A stretch of DNA of 6,459 nt from Thermaceae bacterium (GCA_027023115.1 JALVWZ010000403.1:1-6459), one strand, 5' to 3'; positions 1 through 5,012 are shown, numbered from the stretch's first letter. Notes: a model not told the origin generated them from the letters alone. A program made the numbers and translations.

Positions 1-588
1 GGTCAGCTTGAGCAGCAGGCCGGTCACCGCGTTCTTCTTGCGCGCCGGCGGCGGAGGTGGTGGTGGCGTTGGTTCGTCGGCGTAAATCTCGGCCGGAGCG
101 GCCGGTTCCTCGGGCGGCGTGATGGGCGGCGGCAGGTCGGGCTCTTCGTCCAGAGTTACCGGCTCGCTGGCCTCTTCTGGAGGTGGTGGTGGCGGCGGTG
201 GCGGTGGGGCCGGCTCCGGCTGGGGAGCCGGGGTTAAGTCCGGTTCCGGGGCCATCTCCGGCTCGGTCGGCGGTGGAGGTGGAGCAGGCTGCTTTTGGCT
301 GCGGGCGACGTAGGTCTTGACCGATTCGAAGAAGAGGCGCAGCTCGTCTACCTGGAAGGCCTGCACCGGGGCCTCGATGAGCGGGCCGGATTCACCAACG
401 ACCTGCAAGACGCCCCCTTTGCCGCCAACCACCTTCTTTATTTCCCGCAAGGTGGCGCGCTGGGCGCCCTCGGGGCCGATGAAGAATAGCTCGGAGCGGG
501 TCAGCGCCAGCAGGCCGCCGTCCCCCTCCAGCTGCGATACCACCTCGTCTTGTGTCAGCTCACGGAGCTTTGCTTGATATTCCCCCAT
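1..588 (-). CDS. Partial protein: small N-terminal domain plus long Pro/Glu-rich linker
   Basis: Reading the minus strand from ATG at 588-586 gives 196 codons without a stop; the gene leaves the window at position 1, so the C-terminus is missing. Residues 1-100 (MGEYQAKLRELTQDE...) form a compact mixed alpha/beta domain with alternating hydrophobic strands, resembling small PH-like domains, though I cannot name a family with certainty. Residues 101-182 are very rich in Pro, Glu and Ala, including ten consecutive prolines at 128-137 and seven at 175-181. A basic RKK (183-185) and then NAVTGLLLKLT follow, which could begin a membrane helix, placing domain and linker in the cytoplasm; this is inference. 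There is no Shine-Dalgarno before the ATG, but a TAAGAT box lies 9 nt upstream, suggesting leaderless translation. It diverges from the gene at 666. The reading frame is certain, the function unknown. Confidence 0.8.
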   Translation of the reverse strand, partial: MGEYQAKLRELTQDEVVSQLEGDGGLLALTRSELFFIGPEGAQRATLREIKKVVGGKGGVLQVVGESGPLIEAPVQAFQVDELRLFFESVKTYVARSQKQPAPPPPPTEPEMAPEPDLTPAPQPEPAPPPPPPPPPPEEASEPVTLDEEPDLPPPITPPEEPAAPAEIYADEPTPPPPPPPARKKNAVTGLLLKLT

Positions 589-597
589 ATTGCTTTT

Positions 598-603
598 ATC
601 TTA
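598..603 (-). promoter_or_regulatory. Putative -10 box for a leaderless transcript of the minus-strand gene
   Basis: TAAGAT on the minus strand lies 9 nt before the ATG at 588. A start site 6-7 nt further on would fall almost on the start codon, and no Shine-Dalgarno is visible. No convincing -35 hexamer is seen at 16-18 bp. Confidence 0.4.
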
Positions 604-628
604 CTCGATTTGGTAACGTCGGCGCTTC

Positions 629-659
629 TTGCTACTCGGCGCCCCGCTTCGGGTATGGT
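629..659 (+). promoter_or_regulatory. Putative promoter for the 666 gene, leaderless type
   Basis: TTGCTA (629-634) and TATGGT (654-659) are separated by 19 bp, and the -10 ends only 6 nt before the ATG at 666. This spacing would give a leaderless mRNA, as is common in Deinococcota. GAAGG (660-664) is too close to the ATG to act as a Shine-Dalgarno. The 19-bp spacer is longer than ideal. Confidence 0.4.
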
Positions 660-665
660 GAAGGC

Positions 666-860
666 ATGAAAGAGGTGCATTTTCGCCTGGTAACAGGGAC
701 CGACCCCGAGCTCTTCCAAGAGCGCCTGAACCAGGCGGTCGCTGACCTGCCCGAAGACGCCATTCTTGTCGAGGTACTCTTTTCGACCGCCCACTCCGGA
801 CGCGTGGCCGAGTACTCGGCCCTGCTCTACTACAAAGAAGTAGAGCCGTGGAAAGACTGA
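666..860 (+). CDS. Small conserved-looking protein, Cse60-like
   Basis: This encodes 64 residues, MKEVHFRLVTG... ending YYKEVEPWKD. The layout (short strand, helix with LNQAVADL, strand ILVEVLFST, final strand YSALLYYK) resembles the small Cse60 family known from sporulating Firmicutes. That resemblance is from pattern recall, not from a search, and sporulation is not implied. The frame is open upstream to a possible start at 552, but that start would lie inside the divergent gene, while ATG 666 sits 6 nt after a -10-like box, so 666 is preferred. The stop overlaps the next gene's GTG start by 13 nt, indicating translational coupling. The product is acidic and soluble, with no signal peptide or membrane segment. 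Its biochemical role is unknown. Confidence 0.7.
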   Translation: MKEVHFRLVTGTDPELFQERLNQAVADLPEDAILVEVLFSTAHSGRVAEYSALLYYKEVEPWKD

Positions 861-2032
861 AGGTAAAGCTGCTGGGGGAGTTACCGGAACTGCCGCCGAG
901 TCCCGGCGCGGAACTGGTCGTTTATCTGCTGGCGCGTCCGGGCTGGCGCGACAAGGAAGAAATCGAGCCGCTGGTGGGAGACTTGGCGGTGGCGCTGGCA
1001 GCAGTTAAGGGCAGCCCCTACGAGGCGGTGCTCGAGGAAGAAGACGACCGCCTGCGGCTAAATGCCGCCAGCGACGTGGTGGAGTTTTGGGAAGACGCCT
1101 ACCGCGACTGGGAAAAGACCGCCTCCCGCTACGGCGAGCTGGCGCCGGGCTTCAAAAGCGAGCTGCCCGCCTTTCAAAAGTGGCTCGAGGAAGAAAGGCA
1201 GGCCCTCTTGCACGCCCTCTGGGGCACCGCCATCGGCAAGGCGGCGGCCATGCTCGACCAGGGGGCGGCCGAGGCGGCGGTGGCGCTGCTGCGCGGCGTC
1301 GAAGGTTCTTACCCTTACGAGCCGGCGGCGGCGCTAGACTTGGCCGACGTCTACTGGCGGGCTAGGCGTCCGGCCGACACCGCCCGGGTCATCGAGGCGG
1401 TGTTGGAGAAATTACCGGCCGAGCTGTGGCCGCGGGCCCGCCTCAATTTGGCGGCGGCGTTGCTGCGCGCCGGTGAGACGGAACGGGCACTGGAGATGCT
1501 GAAGGCGCTCGAGGCCGAAGGGGGGCCGGTGGGCCTTTGGGCGGCCATTCACCGGGGCAGCTACGCGGTGCTCGCCGGCGACGCGGAAACGGCGCTGCGG
1601 CTAGCCACGGAGGCCTACGAGGCTGCTGAAAAAAGCAGCGACGGCGAACTGGCGATAGCCGCCTTGATGCTGAAGGGCGAGGCTTTCACACGCCTCGGCA
1701 ACCCACGCGAGGCGGTACATGCTTTGGGCGAGGCGCTGGGCATTCACGAGATCATGGGTCGCAGCTTTTCGCCGCTGACGCTGGCGCTGCTGGCCGAGGC
1801 GCACGCCGCCTGGGGCTACCGGGACAAAGCGCGCGAGCTGGCCGAGAAGGCCTTCAAAGACGCTCGCCGCGAGCACGACCCCTATGCCGCCAGCCGCGCC
1901 CTTTGGGCGCTGGCCGCGGCAACGGGCGAAGAGCGCTACCGCGAACTGGCCCTGGCCGAGGCACGGCGGGCAGGGCACGAGCCGTGGCAGAGGTTCATAG
2001 AAGATTATAGTAATAAGGGTAGCAATAGCTGA
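848..2032 (+). CDS. BTAD/TPR-domain protein resembling SARP-family regulators
   Basis: This is a 394-residue protein starting at GTG 848, inside the end of the preceding small gene. Residues about 4-70 (VKLLGELPEL...LRLN) have the spacing of the winged-helix domain of SARP/AfsR-type regulators but look degenerate. Residues about 72-165 match the bacterial transcriptional activator domain (BTAD): a D-x-x-E-F segment at 76-80, then GELAPGF (96-102) and KWLEEERQAL (111-120) followed by helical repeats. Residues about 165-375 are TPR-like helix pairs rich in Ala, Leu and Glu, such as ALLRAGETERALEML and AFTRLGNPREAVHAL. In known SARP proteins the winged helix and BTAD bind DNA and TPRs sense partners. 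Here DNA binding is uncertain because the first domain is short and acidic; a purely protein-binding role is possible. It is 20 bp from the downstream prenyl synthase gene. Confidence 0.75.
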   Translation: MERLKVKLLGELPELPPSPGAELVVYLLARPGWRDKEEIEPLVGDLAVALAAVKGSPYEAVLEEEDDRLRLNAASDVVEFWEDAYRDWEKTASRYGELAPGFKSELPAFQKWLEEERQALLHALWGTAIGKAAAMLDQGAAEAAVALLRGVEGSYPYEPAAALDLADVYWRARRPADTARVIEAVLEKLPAELWPRARLNLAAALLRAGETERALEMLKALEAEGGPVGLWAAIHRGSYAVLAGDAETALRLATEAYEAAEKSSDGELAIAALMLKGEAFTRLGNPREAVHALGEALGIHEIMGRSFSPLTLALLAEAHAAWGYRDKARELAEKAFKDARREHDPYAASRALWALAAATGEERYRELALAEARRAGHEPWQRFIEDYSNKGSNS

Positions 2033-2040
2033 CCGGGGGT

Positions 2041-2046
2041 TAAGAT
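2041..2046 (+). promoter_or_regulatory. Putative -10 box just upstream of the prenyl synthase gene
   Basis: TAAGAT ends 6 nt before the GTG at 2053, the same distance as TATGGT before ATG 666. No Shine-Dalgarno lies between them. It could drive a leaderless transcript in addition to read-through from the BTAD gene. A -35 hexamer is not obvious. Confidence 0.35.
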
Positions 2047-2052
2047 AGATCC

Positions 2053-3042
2053 GTGAACCAGCTTGTAGAGAAGATACAGCGAGCCGTACTCGAAGTTTTG
2101 CCGCAGCCGGAACAGGCGGGTCGGCCCGAGCTCGACCAGTACGCCCGCATGTTGCGTGAATACCCGCGCCGCGGCGGCAAGATGCTGCGCGGGCAGCTGG
2201 TAATCCTTACCGCCCGTGCCTACGGCGACGACACGGCGGCCCTGCCGGCGGCGGCGGCAATCGAACTATTCCAAAACTGGGTCCTCATCCACGACGACAT
2301 CGAGGACGATTCGGAAGAGCGCCGCGGTGAGCCGGCGTTGCACCGGCTCTTCCCCATGCCGTTGGCGCTCAACGCCGGCGACGGCCTGCACGCGGCCATG
2401 TGGCGGGTGCTGGTGGAGGCCGGGGCGCGTCGCAAGGTTCTGGAAGAGTTCACCCGGCTCGTCGAAACGACCGCCAGCGGCCAGCACCTCGACCTGAGCT
2501 GGATCCTGGAAGGTCGCTTCGACCTTAGCGCCGCCGACTACCTGGAAATGGTCGAGCGCAAGGCGGCCTACTACACCGGCGTCGCCCCGTTGCGTCTGGG
2601 CGCCCTCTCCGCCGGCACCCTGCCGCACCCCGCCTTCAGCACCGCCGGCCTCGAGCTGGGCACGGCCTTCCAGATAATCGACGACGTCCTCAACCTGGAA
2701 GGCGACCACGGCGCTTACGGCAAGGAGATAGCCGGTGACCTCTGGGAAGGCAAGAGGACCATGATCCTGATCGACTTCCTCTCCGCGGCCGCCGCCGCCG
2801 ACCGGGCGCGCGCCGAGGAGATACTGCGCAAACCGCGCGAACGAAAGACCGCCGCGGAGGTGGCCTGGCTCCACGAGAGCATTCTGGCCTCGGGGGCGGT
2901 CCGCCGCGCCCGCCAGCTGGCGGAGGAAAAAGCCGCCGCAGCCCTGGCCGAGCTCGAAGACGCCTTTGCCGGCCTTCCCGACCAGGAGGCCGCCGCCGCC
3001 GCGATTCAGCTTCTGAGGGGCTTGGTGGAGCGGGACAAATAG
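2053..3042 (+). CDS. Short-chain trans-polyprenyl diphosphate synthase (GGPP/FPP synthase type)
   Basis: This 329-residue protein has the normal length for the family. It condenses isopentenyl diphosphate with an allylic diphosphate in the cytosol, supplying precursors for carotenoids, quinones or other isoprenoids. Visible motifs are GGKMLRG (41-47, isopentenyl diphosphate binding Lys43 and Arg46), the first Asp-rich motif DDIED (81-85), the second one in FQIIDD (206-211), and YGKEIAGDLWEGKRT (222-236). The first motif is DDxxD without insertion, and the residue five before it is Trp76 in ELFQNWVLIHDD, the arrangement of archaeal-type GGPP synthases (an aromatic at -5). A product of C20 or shorter is therefore likely, but C15 versus C20 cannot be decided. 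The start is GTG 2053, and the N-terminal residues lead straight into the family fold. I give no symbol because crtE-like naming would need the pathway context. Confidence 0.93.
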   Translation: MNQLVEKIQRAVLEVLPQPEQAGRPELDQYARMLREYPRRGGKMLRGQLVILTARAYGDDTAALPAAAAIELFQNWVLIHDDIEDDSEERRGEPALHRLFPMPLALNAGDGLHAAMWRVLVEAGARRKVLEEFTRLVETTASGQHLDLSWILEGRFDLSAADYLEMVERKAAYYTGVAPLRLGALSAGTLPHPAFSTAGLELGTAFQIIDDVLNLEGDHGAYGKEIAGDLWEGKRTMILIDFLSAAAAADRARAEEILRKPRERKTAAEVAWLHESILASGAVRRARQLAEEKAAAALAELEDAFAGLPDQEAAAAAIQLLRGLVERDK

Positions 3043-3360
3043 AAGCCGCCGCCGGCTGTAAACCGCGCCCTGAGCACTAAAAACCTCCATTCCAACCGCT
3101 TATAGGTGCGAAAGACTTTTGCTTAGTGCGACCGGAGCATGGCGCCACCCACGGATTGTTGCCGGCGGCAGCTATACCAAGACAACGAGCCCCGTCCTGG
3201 GAAGAAAGAGTTCCTTCAACGCGGGGTAGAGCGCCCGACCTTTCCCTACCTCACATCGTCCGGTTTCCGGTATGGGGCGGCTCTGCAGCCAATCGGCGTG
3301 ATGATCAGATACAAAGATTGACTAACGGTTTGATATGCGGTACATCTAAGGAGCGCCGAT
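3043..3360. other. 318-bp intergenic stretch with no recognised gene
   Basis: No coding frame here looks real: the short open frames lack Shine-Dalgarno sites and family resemblance. AGCCG/CGGCT just after the prenyl synthase stop (about 3044-3057) can form a small hairpin but has no T-run. A direct repeat GTGCGA occurs at 3106-3111 and 3126-3131, 20 bp apart. CCCCG near 3190 and CGGGG near 3222 could close a stem around an inner GGAA/TTCC. None of this matches an RNA family I know. Confidence 0.5.
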
Positions 3361-3389
3361 TTGAGCTCAGCTTGCGGGCGCGTTATAAA
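3361..3389 (+). promoter_or_regulatory. Sigma-70-type promoter for the leader RNA / 3486 gene
   Basis: TTGAGC (3361-3366) and TATAAA (3384-3389) are separated by exactly 17 bp, the best promoter in the window. The predicted transcription start is near 3395-3396, at the first base of a stem-loop, so the transcript would begin directly with RNA structure. Confidence 0.65.
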
Positions 3390-3394
3390 TGCAG

Positions 3395-3453
3395 CTAAAG
3401 CGAGATCGTCAACCGCGCATCTTTGCTTTAGCCGCCTGAGGGCGGTTCTTTTT
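3395..3453 (+). ncRNA. Putative structured leader or ~60-nt small RNA ending in a terminator
   Basis: From the predicted start site the RNA would contain GCTAAAGC (3394-3401) pairing with GCTTTAGC (3425-3432), extendable inward by GA and GAT pairs with one bulge and leaving a loop near 3407-3418. The intrinsic terminator follows directly. The loop contains AACCGC (3411-3416), complementary to GCGGTT (3443-3447 region) in the terminator's right arm, so a loop-terminator interaction is possible. It matches no riboswitch class I recognise. It could be an attenuator for the 3486 gene or an independent small RNA. Confidence 0.45.
3430..3453 (+). terminator. Intrinsic terminator upstream of the 3486 gene
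   Basis: CCGCC (3432-3436) pairs with GGCGG (3441-3445) around the loop TGAG, with a G-T and an A-T pair below, followed by TTCTTTTT (3446-3453). No complete gene ends just upstream, so it would stop the short transcript from the 3361-3389 promoter. Confidence 0.7.
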
Positions 3454-3471
3454 GGGCTCAGGGGAACCGCC
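3441..3471 (+). promoter_or_regulatory. Possible antiterminator stem competing with the terminator
   Basis: GGCGGTTC (3441-3448), which is the terminator's right arm plus its first T-tract bases, is perfectly complementary to GAACCGCC (3464-3471). Pairing here would exclude the terminator hairpin. It would end just before the Shine-Dalgarno GGAAAGGGG (3472-3480) of the 3486 gene. Because GAACCGCC is transcribed after the terminator, a simple antiterminator would need polymerase pausing; effects on translation or mRNA decay are also possible. Confidence 0.4.
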
Positions 3472-3485
3472 GGAAAGGGGCTGAA

Positions 3486-3848
3486 ATGTCTGAGAAAAAG
3501 TTCGTTCCCTTGATCGAAGCCGTTTTGGACGAAAAGCGCTGCAAAATGCCGATATTCATCAAAGGTCTCACCTACGGTTCCCGCTTAATCCGTCTGGAGC
3601 CCGGCTTTGCCGAGCACCCCCGTCACCTGGAGCGTGCCGCCAGGTTGGTACGCTACCACGCGCGCCGCTATCAAGAGAGCGGCATGGCAAAGTCGTTGCC
3701 CATTACTTACTACGCCTACATTCTGGAGCCGGGTCGTTCGGCGCGTTTCGACTTCGAGGGCAACCTGCTGGGCTGGTTCGCAGACGAGCCGGCGCGTGGC
3801 GGCTTTTACCTGGCCGACGGCACTTCTTTGACCTTCAAGCTCGATTAA
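3486..3848 (+). CDS. Hypothetical 120-residue soluble protein
   Basis: This encodes 120 residues from ATG 3486, with Shine-Dalgarno AAAGGGG (3474-3480) 5 nt upstream, which fixes the start. I do not recognise a family. The N-terminal half is basic and helical (ERAARLVRYHARRYQESG at about 49-66). The C-terminal third looks like strands (PITYYAYILEPG, ARFDFEGNLLGWF, GGFYLADGTSLTFKLD). It has no signal peptide, no membrane segment and a single Cys at position 19. It stands alone between two long intergenic regions, behind a promoter and a terminator-containing leader, so its expression is probably conditional. Its base composition is close to the chromosomal part of the window rather than the AT-rich island downstream. 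The Shine-Dalgarno, the clean frame and codon use support a real gene. Confidence 0.7.
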   Translation: MSEKKFVPLIEAVLDEKRCKMPIFIKGLTYGSRLIRLEPGFAEHPRHLERAARLVRYHARRYQESGMAKSLPITYYAYILEPGRSARFDFEGNLLGWFADEPARGGFYLADGTSLTFKLD

Positions 3849-4023
3849 ACCGGGTGCACTGCCCAAAAACCGGCGAGCGAAGACCAGTATGGCACGCGCT
3901 GTTGACAACTCTCTCAGCCGCATACACGCCGAAACAAAAGTGGGCAGATTTACTGGTTGAGCTATCGCCGCCACCAAAAAGCTGCAGCGCACTGCGGCGG
4001 TGCCCCGCTTCGGGCAGCGGCAA

Positions 4024-4053
4024 GCGCGATTGTCATAGAAATGACCCACGCGC
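4024..4053. repeat. Interrupted inverted repeat, operator-like or RNA hairpin
   Basis: GCGCG (4024-4028) pairs with CGCGC (4049-4053), and GTCAT (4032-4036) pairs with ATGAC (4041-4045), with a symmetric 3x3 mismatch between the arms and the loop AGAA. No T-run follows, so it is not an intrinsic terminator. The symmetry suits a dimeric regulator's site. Confidence 0.5.
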
Positions 4054-4116
4054 ATAGTAAAAAGCTGATTGACCCTACAGGCGCTAGCACCAAGTCTGGA
4101 ACCAGGACATATGCCC

Positions 4117-4148
4117 TTGGCAGGGGGGGGGGCTTACCTTGCTACCCT
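4117..4148 (+). promoter_or_regulatory. G10 homopolymer within a possible promoter spacer
   Basis: Ten consecutive G (4123-4132) directly follow TTGGCA (4117-4122), a five-of-six match to the -35 consensus. TACCCT (4143-4148) is a weak TAnnnT -10 candidate, and the present spacer is 20 bp. Slippage of the G tract would alter the spacing. The -10 match is minimal, so the promoter assignment is speculative while the G tract itself is certain. Confidence 0.3.
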
Positions 4149-4202
4149 TCCAATAGAAGGGCACAACATAATTCCAATACGCACCCACCCTTCAAATAAC
4201 GA

Positions 4203-4210
4203 AAGGAGAG
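4203..4210 (+). promoter_or_regulatory. Strong ribosome binding site for the 4218 gene
   Basis: AAGGAGAG lies 7-9 nt before ATG 4218 and fixes that start. The left part of the window lacks such sites, so this gene is translated by the Shine-Dalgarno route. Confidence 0.75.
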
Positions 4211-4217
4211 AGATACT

Positions 4218-4559
4218 ATGAAGAAGCTGATGACATTGGTAATCTCACTCGGCTTGGTGCTGCTGGGCACGGCCCCGGTGATGGCGGCGGGGCAGCAGAC
4301 GAAGGCGCCAACTCCTGAGCAGCAGAAAGTTGTGCAAGTAGTATTACCCCAAGGGGAGTTGTTGCAGACGGACGATTTGAAAGACACCACGGGAGAATTA
4401 GACTTCTGGCTGATCGGTAGTGGTGTTTTTAATACAGTTAATGGCTTTAAGAGTGCGGTCCAGGCAGCTGAAACTAATAATGTGACGGGTGTATTCATCG
4501 GTATGGGCCAGTTTTTATTTGGTGTAGCGCAAACCGCATTTGGAATCGCAGCGCCTTAG
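4218..4559 (+). CDS. Small secreted Gly-rich protein, putative substrate of the cassette
   Basis: This encodes 113 residues. Residues 1-24 are a textbook Sec signal peptide (MKK, hydrophobic core, cleavage near VMAAG). Residues 25-47 are a polar Gln/Lys/Pro linker. Residues 49-60, LQTDDLKDTTGE, have the spacing of double-glycine leaders (Leu -12, acidic -8, Leu -7, Gly -2), but Glu replaces the final Gly. Residues 61-113 are hydrophobic and rich in Gly, Ala, Phe and Asn, with an imperfect 22-residue repeat: GVF at 69-71, F77 and V81 recur as GVF at 91-93, F99 and V103. There are no Cys residues. It is followed by a strong inverted repeat and then the cassette's membrane protein and C39 peptidase. 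I infer it is exported and perhaps cut by that peptidase, as an amyloid-like fibre subunit or a bacteriocin-like peptide. No named family is recognised. Confidence 0.75.
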   Translation: MKKLMTLVISLGLVLLGTAPVMAAGQQTKAPTPEQQKVVQVVLPQGELLQTDDLKDTTGELDFWLIGSGVFNTVNGFKSAVQAAETNNVTGVFIGMGQFLFGVAQTAFGIAAP

Positions 4560-4573
4560 TTTAGAGTAAGACC

Positions 4574-4629
4574 GGGGCTGGGATGGGTTAAGTAGTGGGA
4601 ATAGCCAACCTCGAGCCCATCCCAGCCCT
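4574..4629 (+). repeat. Perfect 13-bp intercistronic inverted repeat (large stem-loop)
   Basis: GGGCTGGGATGGG (4575-4587) is exactly complementary to CCCATCCCAGCCC (4616-4628), and wobble and A-T pairs extend the stem slightly at both ends. The loop is about 25 nt. No T-run follows, so it is a poor intrinsic terminator. It more likely stabilises the 3' end of the 4218 mRNA or reduces expression of downstream genes relative to the substrate. Confidence 0.8.
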
Positions 4630-4640
4630 ACATCAGAGAG

Positions 4641-5012
4641 GTGTATGAAACTACCATGGCCTGGATACAAATGCTTTTTGGTCTTTTGCTGATCGTGGCG
4701 GGAGTTATGCTCCCTACCGCCAATCAGCACGATACGCGTACTATATTGAGGAACATAATTATAGGGTTAACAACAATCCTATTAATGTGTTTTCCAAACA
4801 AGCAATCTTGTGTAACAGATATAGCAAATAGGGCAGCAATAGTAATGTTTACATTAGGAATGATCAGTTATGTCATGTGGGAACGATATGCTGCCAATTG
4901 GCTGTTCTCTACTTTTGCAGTATTAATATCAATAGCTATAACAATAATATTGCTAGATGTCATTATTAGGATATGGGATATGATAGTAAAAAGACGCCAT
5001 ATTACAAAATAG
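4641..5012 (+). CDS. Small four-helix integral membrane protein, unknown function
   Basis: The frame encodes 123 residues from GTG 4641. ATG 4656 (MAWIQMLF...) is an equally likely start, because AGAGG (4637-4641) is too close to the GTG and 14 nt from the ATG. Four hydrophobic segments are visible: about 7-25, 35-51, 64-80 and 88-113. A short basic tail (VKRRHITK) suggests a cytoplasmic C-terminus. Cys occurs at about 50 and 57. The gene is strikingly AT-rich: 4741-4800 has 17 G/C in 60 bases, against about 46 in 60 at 5701-5760. I recognise no family. Its position between the putative substrate and the C39 peptidase suggests a role in assembly, or an immunity-like protection function if the substrate is a bacteriocin; both are inference. 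Real coding is supported by the coherent membrane topology. Confidence 0.65.
   Translation: MYETTMAWIQMLFGLLLIVAGVMLPTANQHDTRTILRNIIIGLTTILLMCFPNKQSCVTDIANRAAIVMFTLGMISYVMWERYAANWLFSTFAVLISIAITIILLDVIIRIWDMIVKRRHITK

Larger units (their letters stand above)
3849..4217. other. 369-bp intergenic region upstream of the secretion cassette
   Basis: No convincing gene is seen on either strand; short open frames give Arg/Pro/Ser-rich nonsense-like translations. Structures present are TTGACA (3902-3907) without a good -10, CGCCGC/GCGGCG near 3966-3999, a CCCG/CGGG hairpin near 4003-4014, an inverted repeat at 4024-4053, a direct repeat AAAAAGCTG (3976-3984 and 4059-4067), ten G at 4123-4132, and CCCTTC/GAAGGG (4145-4161). 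It probably holds the control region for the 4218 gene. Confidence 0.5.

Noticed and set aside
119..577. Plus-strand frames rich in Gly/Ser opposite the minus-strand gene
   Set aside because: They are complements of Pro/Glu-rich codons in the minus-strand reading frame, which is open for all 196 codons.
2266..3090. A 274-codon minus-strand open frame over the prenyl synthase
   Set aside because: It is a shadow frame of high-GC coding DNA; the plus strand carries all motifs of a known enzyme family.
3106..3131. GTGCGA direct repeat with 20-bp period as an operator or array
   Set aside because: Only two 6-bp copies; expected by chance in this composition and not next to a promoter. No CRISPR-like array exists anywhere in the window.
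3215..3290. GCGGGGTAGAGC resembling the start of a tRNA
   Set aside because: No matching acceptor arm, anticodon stem or GGTTCGA-type T-loop follows at the expected spacing.
3126..3398. Short plus-strand open frames in the gap after the prenyl synthase
   Set aside because: No Shine-Dalgarno, Arg/Pro/Ser-rich translation, no recognisable domain, and the frame runs through the promoter and into the leader stem.
3902..3928. TTGACA as a promoter for the 4218 gene
   Set aside because: The -35 is perfect, but the only -10 candidate, TACACG, has 15-bp spacing and a poor match, and it lies nearly 300 bp from the gene.
3585..4055. A 156-codon minus-strand frame spanning the 3486 gene end and the following gap
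   Set aside because: Half of it is antisense to a gene with a good Shine-Dalgarno, it lacks its own ribosome site, and its translation resembles no protein.
4645..4692. A 15-codon frame (MKLPWPGYKCFLVFC) starting after GAGAGG
   Set aside because: Well placed for the ribosome site but very short and overlapping the membrane protein in another frame; no evidence that it is translated, though a coupling peptide cannot be excluded.
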